From Candidatus Binataceae bacterium (GTDB lineage: Bacteria; Desulfobacterota; Binatia; Binatales; Binataceae), in NCBI GenBank assembly GCA_035294265.1, contig DATGLK010000068.1, positions 1 through 55,058 of the forward strand: a DNA stretch of 55,058 nt, given 5' to 3'. The notes under the pieces were generated by a model, which searched no databases, was not told where the DNA came from, and saw nothing but the letters and a program-made list of their open reading frames with translations. Positions 8,362 through 16,635 of this stretch are shown in pieces. A program made the translations under genes and the position numbers. Position 1 is the first letter of the stretch. Every line of letters starts with the position of its first letter.

Positions 8362-9387
8362 CTAACTCCTGCCGCCGTTGGCCTTCCGTCCCACCGGGGT
8401 AGCGTAGAGATCCTCGAGTACCTGGGTGGGACTGGGGAAAGGGCTGTTTTCAGCGAATTCGACCGCCTCCTGAAGGATTGCCGCTACCTTCTGGTCGGTC
8501 TGCTCGCGCAAGCGGCGCACGTCCTGACCGGTCTTTTCTAAGTACACTTCGAAGCCCTGAATCGGATCGCGACTTTCCCATTTGAGCAATTCTTCGCGGC
8601 TGCGATAAAGCGCCGGATCATGCTCGCTGTGGCCATGGTAGCGATAGGTCTTGCATTCAATTAGGGCAGGCCCTTCCCCGGCGCGAATTTTTTGAATCAC
8701 CCGCTCGGCGCACTCCAGCACCGCCAGCAAATCGTTCCCCGCGCTGACGTAGCCGCGAAAGCCATAGGCCGCCGCCCGCTCAGCGACGTCGTCGATCGCC
8801 ATCTGTTTCTCCAGCGGCGTGGAGTAGGCGTAGCGATTGTTTTCACATACGAACAGCACGGGGAGCTTGTGCACCGCGGCGAAGTTCATTGCTTCATGCA
8901 CGTCGCCGCGCGAGGACGCGCCTTCCCCAAAGAAGGCCACCGCGATCAGCGCTTCGCGCTTGATTTTGAACTTGAGGGCCGCGCCCACCGCCACCGGCAG
9001 CGAGGAGCCCAGCATCGAGGTCGAACCGAAAATCGCGCGCGAGAGGTCTCCTGCATGCAAAAACGAATCCTTGCCGCGCGACAGCCCGCTTTCCCGACCC
9101 ATGAGCTGGGCCATGAGAACCTTGGGTTCCACCCCGCGAATCAAAAAGACTCCCAGGTCGCGATGCAGCGGAGCGACGAAGTCACCGTTTTGCAGCGGCG
9201 CACAAATCCCAGCCACAATCGCCTCCTGTCCGGCGCCCGAATAGACCCCACCCAGAATTTTGTTTTGGCGATGCAGTCGTGAGACCCGCTCTTCAAACCC
9301 CCGGATAAGTTTCATCCAGTAATAAAGCTGCAGCTCGTACTCCACGCGAGCGGGAATTTCGGCATGCGTGGTTGCCTGGGATGCCAT
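8362..9387 (-). CDS. 2-oxo acid dehydrogenase E1 component, alpha subunit
   Basis: This subunit binds thiamine diphosphate and decarboxylates the 2-oxo acid. The cofactor motif GEGASSRGDVHEAMNFA (the GDG-x-N type signature) and the following ENNRYAYSTP are clear, as are GKDSFLHAGD and the phosphorylation-loop-like YRYHGHSEHDP. The start is the ATG at 9387, which has a full AGGAGG six bases upstream; the longer frame from 9441 is rejected. It is the first gene of an operon with E1 beta, E2 and moeA. Length is 341 residues, normal for the family. Confidence 0.92.
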   Translation of the reverse strand: MASQATTHAEIPARVEYELQLYYWMKLIRGFEERVSRLHRQNKILGGVYSGAGQEAIVAGICAPLQNGDFVAPLHRDLGVFLIRGVEPKVLMAQLMGRESGLSRGKDSFLHAGDLSRAIFGSTSMLGSSLPVAVGAALKFKIKREALIAVAFFGEGASSRGDVHEAMNFAAVHKLPVLFVCENNRYAYSTPLEKQMAIDDVAERAAAYGFRGYVSAGNDLLAVLECAERVIQKIRAGEGPALIECKTYRYHGHSEHDPALYRSREELLKWESRDPIQGFEVYLEKTGQDVRRLREQTDQKVAAILQEAVEFAENSPFPSPTQVLEDLYATPVGRKANGGRS

Positions 9388-9727
9388 TGAGCCCTCCTGT
9401 CCGGCAGCCGATGCAAACGGTCTCAGGCCTGCTTCCCGCATTGCCCCGGGCCGCAGCGCGCCTGCGCAGGTTCCTCAAGCTGGTTGGCCGTAACCGCTCG
9501 AACGACTGCCAATTCCCCACACTAGCCCAAGCCTGGAGTCGGCAAAAGCTGAGGTGCGCGGCTCAGCGCCCCAGGCGCACTTAATTTCTTGACCTCTTGG
9601 CTTTGTCAGCGCCACCATGAGATGAGATTTTTGTAGAAATTTGGATCCCGGACTGGGCAGGCTGGAGGCAAAGCACCGCTTGGTAACCGCACAGGAAATC
9701 GTGTCCCAGCGGCAGGCAGAGGGCCCA
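9388..9727. other. Divergent intergenic region between E1 alpha and the DUF3618-like gene
   Basis: About 340 bases separate two divergently read operons, so both promoters should lie here. I can see only weak minus-strand matches (CTGACA with AATTAA 17 bases later, near 9605-9630). No repeat, tRNA or credible small gene was found. Confidence 0.4.
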
Positions 9728-9997
9728 ATGACGGATGAACAGATCGAAAAGATCGAGGACGAATTGCAGCAGGCACGCGAGAACCTTTCGCAGACCCTGC
9801 AGGAGGTCAATCGCAAGGTCGAAACCCAACTCGATGTCGACTCTTTGATCCGCGGCCGCCCTTTGACGGCCCTGGGACTGGCTGGCGCCGGCGGCTTTGT
9901 GATGGGCCTGAGCTCCAATTCTCTGATCCCACTGGCCGCTTTGCTGTTGGGCGCCGCGGCTGGCTTTTCCTTGCGCAAAGGGAAGCCTGACCTATAA
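9728..9997 (+). CDS. DUF3618-like membrane-associated protein
   Basis: The 89-residue protein begins with an acidic, probably coiled-coil segment (TDEQIEKIEDELQQARENL) and continues with the sequence VDSLIRGRPLTALGLAGAGG, then a hydrophobic pair (LIPLAALLLGAAAGFSL) and a basic tail. This order resembles the DUF3618 and DUF883 families. The ATG at 9728 is preferred because AGAGGG lies just upstream; the longer frame from 9641 has no such site. The next gene encodes a holin-X-like protein, a pairing commonly seen for DUF3618. Its role is unknown. Confidence 0.65.
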   Translation: MTDEQIEKIEDELQQARENLSQTLQEVNRKVETQLDVDSLIRGRPLTALGLAGAGGFVMGLSSNSLIPLAALLLGAAAGFSLRKGKPDL

Positions 9998-10158
9998 CGG
10001 CCGAAACGCGACCCCCGCAGGCCGTCAAAACTCTCGTACTCTGCTCCAGACTGCACGTCTTCCCGATCGAAAAAACGTGAACTCGACCTTACGGATTTGT
10101 TACTCCAGGGTGCGGCACTATAGACGCGGAGAGCCGACCTCTCTTAGGAGCGTGGTCC

Positions 10159-10533
10159 ATGGAACATGAGGAAACGACGGCAGCCTCTCGCAACCGCGGC
10201 GAACCCGAATGGTCAAGTCTGTTGGGACGCGTGTTGGACGACTTTTCGCACGTCTTACAGATGGAAGCGCGGCTGTTTGAAGCCAACCTGGGGCAGGTGC
10301 TGATCGGAATTGTCGATCGTGCCCTCGGCCAAGTCCTGCTAATCGGCGCGCTGTTGGCCGGCGGCTGTTGCCTGCTCGGCGCCTTGATCATGGGTTTGCA
10401 CACTTTTCTGCCTTGGTGGGCCGCCTTCGCGATCGCCGGCGGGGGCGTGATGGTAGGCGGGATGGCGGGCTATCTGGCCATGCAGCGGGTGGCGACGCGA
10501 CAGGAAAATCGCGCTTCGATTCCCTCATGCTAA
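10159..10533 (+). CDS. Phage holin family (holin-X / DUF1469-like) membrane protein
   Basis: The 124-residue protein has an N-terminal soluble helix (LLGRVLDDFSHVLQMEARLF) and two membrane helices (about residues 56-80 and 83-103). The pattern matches the family called actinobacterial holin-X or Phage_holin_3_6, which is widespread in bacterial chromosomes and is not evidence of a prophage. The start has AGGAG eight bases upstream. It follows the DUF3618-like gene by about 160 bases. Function is unknown. Confidence 0.7.
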   Translation: MEHEETTAASRNRGEPEWSSLLGRVLDDFSHVLQMEARLFEANLGQVLIGIVDRALGQVLLIGALLAGGCCLLGALIMGLHTFLPWWAAFAIAGGGVMVGGMAGYLAMQRVATRQENRASIPSC

Positions 10534-10606
10534 AATCCGCGCGCTTTGTTACTTCTGAAAGCGCTGGCTACCGGAGCACGCGACCACCCGGCCAGCGAAA
10601 CGCCGG

Positions 10607-10635
10607 TTGCCTGTCGCTATCCGATAGCTTATAAA
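10607..10635 (+). promoter_or_regulatory. Promoter of the F420 operon
   Basis: TTGCCT (10607-10612) and TATAAA (10630-10635) are separated by exactly 17 bases. Transcription would begin near 10642, only about 7 bases before the cofG ATG at 10649. That would make the cofG message nearly leaderless, which agrees with the missing Shine-Dalgarno sequence there. Confidence 0.5.
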
Positions 10636-10648
10636 ATGCCGAGTATCT

Positions 10649-11830
10649 ATGCCTGCTTTCAGTACCGTTCCAGCAACCTACTCGTCTCCCGCCGCCGTGC
10701 AGGCCGTGGAGCGAGCCTTGGCTGGGCTGCCATTGCATCTCGACCATGCGATAGCACTCATCGAGCAGTGCGATTTCGACCATCTGCTGGCAGCCGCTGG
10801 CGAACTACGCGATCGCGGCAAGGGACGGGTGGTGACCTATTCGCCCAAGGTTTTTTTACCGGTCACCAACCTGTGCCGCGATCGCTGTACTTATTGTACC
10901 TTTCGCAAAGATCCGGGGCAGCCGGGAGCCTGGACCATGACCCCGGCGGAGATCACCGAATGGTCGCGCCGCGGGCGCGCAATGGGTTGTAGCGAAGCGC
11001 TGATGTGCCTGGGCGACAAGCCCGAGCTCGCCTTTCGTGGCTTTCGCCGCACCCTGGCTGAATTGGGCGCCACCAGCACCGCGGATTATGTGCGCCAGGC
11101 CTGCCGATGGGCATTGGAGCAAAACTTGTTGCCGCACACCAATGCCGGGGTACTGACGCGAGAAGAGATGGCGATGCTGCGGCCGGTCAACGTCAGCATG
11201 GGGCTGATGCTGGAAAATGTTTCGCCCCGCCTGCGAGGGCGCGGTGGAGTCCATCAATGGGCTCCGGATAAAGCGCCGGCCCTGCGCCTGAAAATGATCG
11301 AAGAGGCTGGCCAGCTGCGCATCCCTTTCACCACCGGCATTCTGCTGGGAATCGGTGAGAACGCCGCCGAGCGCGCCGAGAGTCTGATCGCGATTCGTGA
11401 CCTGCATGCTCGTTACGGTCACATTCAGGAAGTGATCGTGCAAAACTTCCGCGCCAAACCAGATATCCCAATGGCGGGCCATCCTGAGCCCGAAGCGCAC
11501 GAAATGGCCCGTGCGATCGCTACCGCTCGGCTGGTCCTCGGACCAGCAATGAACGTGCAGGCGCCGCCCAACCTCTCGCCTAACGACATCGAACTTTTCC
11601 TGCGCGCCGGCATCAACGATTGGGGCGGGATCTCGCCCTTGACCCGCGATTACGTCAACCCCGAGGCGCCCTGGCCTCACCTGGAGGCCCTGGGTGCGCG
11701 CTGCGCCGAAGCCGGCTTCACCCTGCGTGCGCGTTTGCCGGTGTACCGCGAATTTATTAATTCGCGCTGGATTGACCCCGAGTTGCTACCGCTGGTTGGC
11801 GCCTTTATGGCGTCGGGAGAAAGCCTGTGA
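10649..11830 (+). CDS. cofG: 7,8-didemethyl-8-hydroxy-5-deazariboflavin synthase subunit CofG
   Basis: CofG is one of two radical SAM subunits that build the deazaflavin chromophore Fo of coenzyme F420. The radical SAM cluster motif CxxxCxxC reads CRDRCTYC at about residues 76-83, after PVTNL. Other family features are GCSEALMCLGDKPE, LPHTNAGVLTREE and the C-terminal block NDWGGISPLTRDYVNPE. The 393-residue length fits separate archaeal and proteobacterial CofG rather than the fused actinobacterial FbiC. It overlaps cofH by four bases (GTGA), so the two are translationally coupled. Confidence 0.95.
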   Translation: MPAFSTVPATYSSPAAVQAVERALAGLPLHLDHAIALIEQCDFDHLLAAAGELRDRGKGRVVTYSPKVFLPVTNLCRDRCTYCTFRKDPGQPGAWTMTPAEITEWSRRGRAMGCSEALMCLGDKPELAFRGFRRTLAELGATSTADYVRQACRWALEQNLLPHTNAGVLTREEMAMLRPVNVSMGLMLENVSPRLRGRGGVHQWAPDKAPALRLKMIEEAGQLRIPFTTGILLGIGENAAERAESLIAIRDLHARYGHIQEVIVQNFRAKPDIPMAGHPEPEAHEMARAIATARLVLGPAMNVQAPPNLSPNDIELFLRAGINDWGGISPLTRDYVNPEAPWPHLEALGARCAEAGFTLRARLPVYREFINSRWIDPELLPLVGAFMASGESL

Positions 11831-13074
11831 ACGTGGCTGAACTAAGCGAATACGTCAACGGGATCGAGGCCGCCGCGCTGGAGCGAATGCTGGCAGGCGC
11901 CACGCCCGCCATTCGCACGATACTGACGCAGGCAATGGCAGGGGGCGAAATCGATCCGGAAGCGGGCCTGGCGCTCTACACCAGCCAGGGCAACGACCTG
12001 GCGGCACTGATCAAATGCGCGGATTGGGCACGCCGCGCCGATTGCGGCGACGAAGTCACTTACGTTGTAAACCGCAATATCAATTTCACCAACGTCTGCT
12101 TCGTCAACTGCCAATTCTGCGGCTTCAAGCGTCATCGGCTTGACAGCGACGCCTACGATCACTCCGACGCCACTATCTTGGCCAAGGTGGCGGACGCGGT
12201 GGCCCGCGGCGCCACCGAAATCTGCATGCAGGGCGGAATCAATCCCGACATGCCAGCCTTCAAATATCGCGATCTGCTCGATACGATCAAAGGCTGCTTT
12301 CCGCAAATCCATGTTCACGCCTTCTCGCCGATGGAGATCCTGTATGGGGCGCGGCGTGCCCGAATGAACTATCGGGAGTATATCGGGATGCTGCGCGAGC
12401 ACGGCCTGGGTTCTATCCCGGGTACCGCGGCCGAGATTCTGGACGACGAGGTCCGCGAAATTCTAAGTCACAAGAAAGTGGACGTGGCGACTTGGGTGGA
12501 AATCATTACCACCGCCCACGATTTGGGCGTGCCCACCACCAGCACCGTGATGTACGGCCATTTGGAGCAGCCCCGCCATCTCGTCAACCATCTGACCTTG
12601 CTGCGCGATATCCAGAAGCGCACCGGCGGTTTTACCGAGTTCGTGCCACTACGCTTCGTACATACCAACACCATGCTGTACCGCCAAGGGATGGTTTCGC
12701 CGCAGCCACGCGGCTATGACGACTTGCGCCTATACGCTTTCGCCCGCCTTTACCTGCGGCCTTGGATCGTCAACCTGCAAACCTCCTGGGTCAAGCTGGG
12801 GCTGGAGTTAGCGGCCCTGACCCTTAAGACCGGGTGCAATGATTTCTCAGGCACCCTGATGGAGGAAAGCATCACGGCGCAAGCCGGAGGCGAAGAAGGC
12901 GAATTTGTGGCGGTGGACGAAATCGAGCAGCTAGCGGCGCGGATGGGGCGCGTGGCGGTGCAACGCGATACCCTGTACCAGAAACTTCGGGGAAAGAGAG
13001 CGCCCAATGGGGCACGGCCGATCCAATTCTCAAGCGACCATCACGATTCTTGCCGGGGGAGTGGGTGCGGCTAA
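11827..13074 (+). CDS. cofH: Fo synthase subunit CofH (5-amino-6-(D-ribitylamino)uracil--tyrosine transferase)
   Basis: CofH is the second radical SAM subunit of Fo synthesis and couples a tyrosine-derived fragment to the ribitylaminouracil. Its cluster motif reads CFVNCQFC at about residues 95-102, inside NINFTNVCFVNCQFCGFKRH. Further motifs are EICMQGGINPDMP, VHAFSPMEI and NDFSGTLMEESIT. The start is a GTG overlapping the cofG stop. The C-terminus extends 68 bases into cofD, an unusually long overlap; the last 20 or so residues look unlike family sequence, so the reading frame end may be non-conserved. Confidence 0.95.
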   Translation: MNVAELSEYVNGIEAAALERMLAGATPAIRTILTQAMAGGEIDPEAGLALYTSQGNDLAALIKCADWARRADCGDEVTYVVNRNINFTNVCFVNCQFCGFKRHRLDSDAYDHSDATILAKVADAVARGATEICMQGGINPDMPAFKYRDLLDTIKGCFPQIHVHAFSPMEILYGARRARMNYREYIGMLREHGLGSIPGTAAEILDDEVREILSHKKVDVATWVEIITTAHDLGVPTTSTVMYGHLEQPRHLVNHLTLLRDIQKRTGGFTEFVPLRFVHTNTMLYRQGMVSPQPRGYDDLRLYAFARLYLRPWIVNLQTSWVKLGLELAALTLKTGCNDFSGTLMEESITAQAGGEEGEFVAVDEIEQLAARMGRVAVQRDTLYQKLRGKRAPNGARPIQFSSDHHDSCRGSGCG

Positions 13075-13966
13075 ATTTCTGCGCGGGCTGGCGCTCACCC
13101 TGGATCAACGCAGGCTCAGGATAATCGTCAACACCGGAGACGATGAGGAATTTTACGGCCTGCACGTTTCGCCCGATCTCGATACCGTGACCTATACGTT
13201 GGCCGGCGTCGTCAATGCGCAGACCGGCTGGGGTTGGAAGGAAGAATCCTTTGCCACCCTGGCAGCACTGGCGCGCTTTTACGGACCGGCCTGGTTCGGC
13301 TTGGGCGACCGCGACTTCGCAACCCATCTGTTCCGCACTGAGCGCCTGCGCCAAGGCTGGCCACTGAGCCGAATTACCGCGGAGATTGCCCGCCGCTTCG
13401 GGCTACGCTGCGCGGTCATGCCGATGAGCGACGATCGGGTGCGGACCTTTGTCACCGTGCGCGGCCGCGGACCACGGCCCTTTCAGCAGTATTTCGTGCG
13501 CGAGCGCTTCCGCGGCCAAGTCGAAGGCATCCACTGGCGAGGCATCAAGCGCGCGCGTCCCTTGCCCGCCGCACTGGCTGCAATCGAGCAGGCACGCGCC
13601 ATCATTCTGGCCCCCTCCAACCCTTTCGTCTCGCTCGGCCCCATTCTAGCGCTAAGGCCGCTGCGCCAAGCCCTGGTGCGGGTGCGCGAGCGGGTGGCCG
13701 CGATCAGTCCAATCGTGGGGGGAAAGGCCTTGAAAGGACCGGCCGATAAGATGTTGCGCGGTCTTGGCCATCCGGTTTCAGCGCTGGGCGTAGCCCAACT
13801 TTATCGTGATTGCGTGGGGACGTTCGTGCTCGACCAGGCCGATCATCGTCTGCTCGGCGCGATCCAGGCCCTGGGCCTGCGCGCCGTGGTCACCGATACC
13901 ATCATGAGCGACCCCGCGCGCGCCGCAAACCTAGCAAGCGTGGTCCTAAGCGCGCTTAACGTGTAG
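13007..13966 (+). CDS. cofD: 2-phospho-L-lactate (or phosphoenolpyruvate) transferase CofD
   Basis: CofD/FbiA transfers the phospholactyl or phosphoenolpyruvyl moiety from its guanylylated form to Fo, making F420-0. The N-terminal nucleotide loop ILAGGVGAAKFLRGL, the NTGDDEEFYGLHVSPDLDT block and PSNPFVSLGPIL are typical. Length is 319 residues. The gene begins inside the end of cofH and is 11 bases from cofE. The guanylyltransferase CofC/FbiD that supplies its substrate is not in the window. Confidence 0.95.
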   Translation: MGHGRSNSQATITILAGGVGAAKFLRGLALTLDQRRLRIIVNTGDDEEFYGLHVSPDLDTVTYTLAGVVNAQTGWGWKEESFATLAALARFYGPAWFGLGDRDFATHLFRTERLRQGWPLSRITAEIARRFGLRCAVMPMSDDRVRTFVTVRGRGPRPFQQYFVRERFRGQVEGIHWRGIKRARPLPAALAAIEQARAIILAPSNPFVSLGPILALRPLRQALVRVRERVAAISPIVGGKALKGPADKMLRGLGHPVSALGVAQLYRDCVGTFVLDQADHRLLGAIQALGLRAVVTDTIMSDPARAANLASVVLSALNV

Positions 13967-13977
13967 GCTTGGCTGCA

Positions 13978-14730
13978 ATGGCTTCACTCACCCTGACCGC
14001 GCTGGAAGGCCTCCCGCTTATTACGCCCGGTGACGACTTGGCTGCGATGCTGATCGACGGCCTGGAGCGAGCCGCGCTGAGACTGCAGGCAGGCGACATT
14101 CTGGTGGTCTGCCAAAAGGCAATTTCCAAGGCCGAAGGGCGGGTCTATGACCTGCGCGAAGTCGAACCCTCGGCGCTGGCACGCAGCCACGCGGCCCGCT
14201 GGGGCAAGGATCCGCGCGTGGTCGAATTGGTGCTGCGAAATACCAATCGGGTGGTGCGAATGGATCGCGGCGTGTTAATCGTGGAGACGGGCCCAGGCTG
14301 GATATGTGCTAATGCCGGGTTGGACGTATCCAATACCATCGCCGAAGAGCGCGCAATCCTGTTGCCGGTAGACGCTGATCGCTCGGCGGCGGCGCTGCGC
14401 GAAGAATTGATGCGGCGGTGCGGATGTGAGGTCGCGGTGATCGTCAGCGATACCTTTGGCCGTCCCTGGCGGGAGGGACTCACCGAAATTTGCCTAGGAA
14501 TCGCTGGCATGGAAGCGCTGTTGGATTTGCGCGGCACTCGCGACCTGGGCGGGCGCGAGTTGGCCCACACGGTGGTCGCGGTAGCCGACGAATTGGCTGG
14601 CGCGGCCGGTTTATTGATGGAAAAAGCCAGCGCCGTCCCGGCTGTGCTCGTACGAGGCTATCGCTACCGGCCGGCGGCGGGAAGCGCCAAAGCCTTGATT
14701 CGCGCCGCGGAAGCAGATTTGTTCAGATAG
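13978..14730 (+). CDS. cofE: Coenzyme F420-0:L-glutamate ligase CofE
   Basis: CofE adds the gamma-linked glutamate tail to F420-0 using GTP. Recognisable blocks are GDILVVCQKAISKAEGR, the metal-binding region VSDTFGRPWREGLTEICLG and the GDxL-type strand near the N-terminus. The protein has 250 residues and lacks the C-terminal nitroreductase domain found in actinobacterial FbiB, so the final dehydro-F420 reduction would need another protein. The ATG at 13978, about 10 bases after an AGG, is preferred over the TTG at 13969. Confidence 0.94.
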   Translation: MASLTLTALEGLPLITPGDDLAAMLIDGLERAALRLQAGDILVVCQKAISKAEGRVYDLREVEPSALARSHAARWGKDPRVVELVLRNTNRVVRMDRGVLIVETGPGWICANAGLDVSNTIAEERAILLPVDADRSAAALREELMRRCGCEVAVIVSDTFGRPWREGLTEICLGIAGMEALLDLRGTRDLGGRELAHTVVAVADELAGAAGLLMEKASAVPAVLVRGYRYRPAAGSAKALIRAAEADLFR

Positions 14731-14738
14731 TACCTGCA

Positions 14739-15773
14739 ATGCCTAAAGCAGCTAACTTAAATCGGCTCCAAAGCTCCATTCCCATCACTACCGACCAGAG
14801 CGCCGCCTGCGCGGAAAACCCGGCGCAGGTGGTCGAAGCAGAATTACGGGCGGTGGAAGAGCGGATGCTGGGTCTGCTCGATTGTCGTGAGCAGTTCATC
14901 AGCGAAATTTGCCGCTACCTGGTCGGCGGCGGCGGCAAGCGCGTGCGCCCAGTTTTCATTTTGCTCCTGTACCGTGCGTGTGGGGGCGACGACAGCCGCT
15001 TGCGGGACGCAGTCGATGTCTGCGTGGCATTGGAATTGATTCATTCCGCCACTCTCTTACATGACGATATTATCGACGGTGGCCAGTTGCGCCGCGGCAA
15101 ACCGTCGGCCTATAAGCGCTTCGGCCTGGGCCCTACCCTGGTCGCCGGCGACTTCCTGTTCTCGCGTGCCTTCGAGCTGTGCGGCCCCTTTGAGGAGGAG
15201 CTTATCCGGATAGCAGCCGAGGCCTGCATTCAGTTGACCGAAGGTGAAGTGATGGAGGGACGCTTGCGCTTTAATCCCGCCATCACCCTGGACGACTACC
15301 GGCGCGTAATTCAGCTCAAGACCGCCTCCCTATTCTGGGCGGGAGGGAAAATTGCCGCCCTACTGGCCGGCGCTCCGCTCTCCTTGGTCACTTGGATGGG
15401 CGAGCTGGGAACAGAAATCGGCGTGATCTTTCAGATGGTTGACGATTTGCTCGACGTGGTGGGGCCGGAGGCCAAAATCGGTAAACCAGTTGGTTCGGAC
15501 CTGCGCGCCGGCATTCCCTCGCTGCCGGTCGTCCTAGGGGTGGAGCGTTCGGAGGAGTTGCGCAACCTCTTCCAAAGCGGTAGCGCGGTGGATGGGGCGG
15601 GTTTCCAGCGGGCCTTGGAATTGGTCAGCGCGCCCGAGATACTAAGAGAAGCGCGCGCCCGCGCCGCGCAACAAGCCCACAGCGCACGCCGGCTCCTCGG
15701 CCATCTGCCACCTTCCCTGTTTCGCGACCGTATCGCCACGATGGTCGATGGGCAGGTGGCACGCGAGGTTTAA
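14739..15773 (+). CDS. Polyprenyl (probably heptaprenyl/octaprenyl) diphosphate synthase
   Basis: This all-trans prenyl diphosphate synthase would make the side chain of a respiratory quinone. The first aspartate-rich motif is LLHDDIIDGG and the second is MVDDLLDVVG; GGGGKRVRPVFILLLYRAC is the substrate-binding entry. Small residues before the first motif (HSATLLHDD) fit a long-chain product, but chain length cannot be fixed by eye. The ATG at 14739 gives 344 residues; the longer frame from 14490 lies inside cofE and is rejected. It follows cofE by 8 bases and ends the F420 operon, an arrangement that suggests co-transcription rather than a shared pathway. Confidence 0.9.
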   Translation: MPKAANLNRLQSSIPITTDQSAACAENPAQVVEAELRAVEERMLGLLDCREQFISEICRYLVGGGGKRVRPVFILLLYRACGGDDSRLRDAVDVCVALELIHSATLLHDDIIDGGQLRRGKPSAYKRFGLGPTLVAGDFLFSRAFELCGPFEEELIRIAAEACIQLTEGEVMEGRLRFNPAITLDDYRRVIQLKTASLFWAGGKIAALLAGAPLSLVTWMGELGTEIGVIFQMVDDLLDVVGPEAKIGKPVGSDLRAGIPSLPVVLGVERSEELRNLFQSGSAVDGAGFQRALELVSAPEILREARARAAQQAHSARRLLGHLPPSLFRDRIATMVDGQVAREV

Positions 15774-15810
15774 GCCGCATTTAGCCTGACATTAACCTAA
15801 AGGTGCTGCC

Positions 15811-16401
15811 TTAAGTGTTGTCCGGCTCGCGTGGGGGAGAGGAACGCACTTCAGCGCGCCTGCGTTCACTGGCCGCAGTCGAGTCGCACTGCTCGAAGGC
15901 CATCAACGCCCGCCGTAGCAGATTCGCCAAATCTCTGCGATCCTGCTCGTTGAAATTCTTTACTCGCCCGTAGGCGCTGTCTTGAGCGAAGCTGGTCGCG
16001 ATCATTTCGTCGCACAATTGATGCCCGCGCGCCGTCAGATAAACGAGCACTCCGCGCCGATCCTCGGGGTCCGCACGCCGCTCGACCAGTCCCATCCCAA
16101 CCAAGCGATCCACCCGCTTGGTGATTGCGCCCGAAGTGATAAGCAGGGAGCGAAATAGCTCGGTGGGATTCAGCGCACACTCCGGAATACTGCGGCGCAA
16201 GGCGGCCAACACCAGGAATTCTCCATACTTGAGGCCATGAGCCCGAGCAAAGTTTTCTTGGATGGCGTTAATGAAGACCGACAGCCGCTGTACCCGTGTC
16301 ACGAAACCGAACCAGCTATAGTCAAAACTTGGACTGGCCCGCTGCCATTGCTCGATCAGCCCATCCACAAAGTCCCGTTCTGTCTCGCCCCGCTCCGTCA
16401 T
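15811..16401 (-). CDS. MarR-family transcriptional regulator, second long-form paralogue
   Basis: The 196-residue protein shares layout and N-terminal TERDFVDGLIEQW with the MarR at 3169-3771. The winged helix-turn-helix spans about residues 70-135 (NPTELFRSLLITSGAITKRV, then VERRADPEDRRGVLVYLT). The ATG at 16401 aligns with the start of the paralogue; an upstream start at 16431 would add ten residues. The gene is convergent with the prenyl synthase and divergent from the DUF3179-kelch gene, with 234 bases between them. That gap holds two TGATAA direct repeats (16465 and 16490), which could be operators. Targets are unknown; the neighbouring lipoprotein gene is the simplest guess. Confidence 0.85.
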   Translation of the reverse strand: MTERGETERDFVDGLIEQWQRASPSFDYSWFGFVTRVQRLSVFINAIQENFARAHGLKYGEFLVLAALRRSIPECALNPTELFRSLLITSGAITKRVDRLVGMGLVERRADPEDRRGVLVYLTARGHQLCDEMIATSFAQDSAYGRVKNFNEQDRRDLANLLRRALMAFEQCDSTAASERRRAEVRSSPPREPDNT

Positions 16402-16635
16402 AGCCTGGAATTTCCCCCTCCCGGCGCTCACCGGCGCGCCCTGTCAGTCGCCATCGCATTCGCGTGATAAATCGAAGCTAAAACTAACCTGATAAAGTAA
16501 TGCCTCGCGCGCTATAACATCAAGTCAGCACCTTCGCCATGCCGTCTTCAAATCCGCCGGCTGTCGTGACACACTGAGGAATGGTTCGGCGTCGTGGCCC
16601 AAGGATAAATCCAACCGGGCGCCAATTAGATTACC

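Noticed and set aside
10159-10533. Holin-like gene as evidence of a prophage
   Set aside because: The holin-X family is common in chromosomes and no other phage genes surround it.
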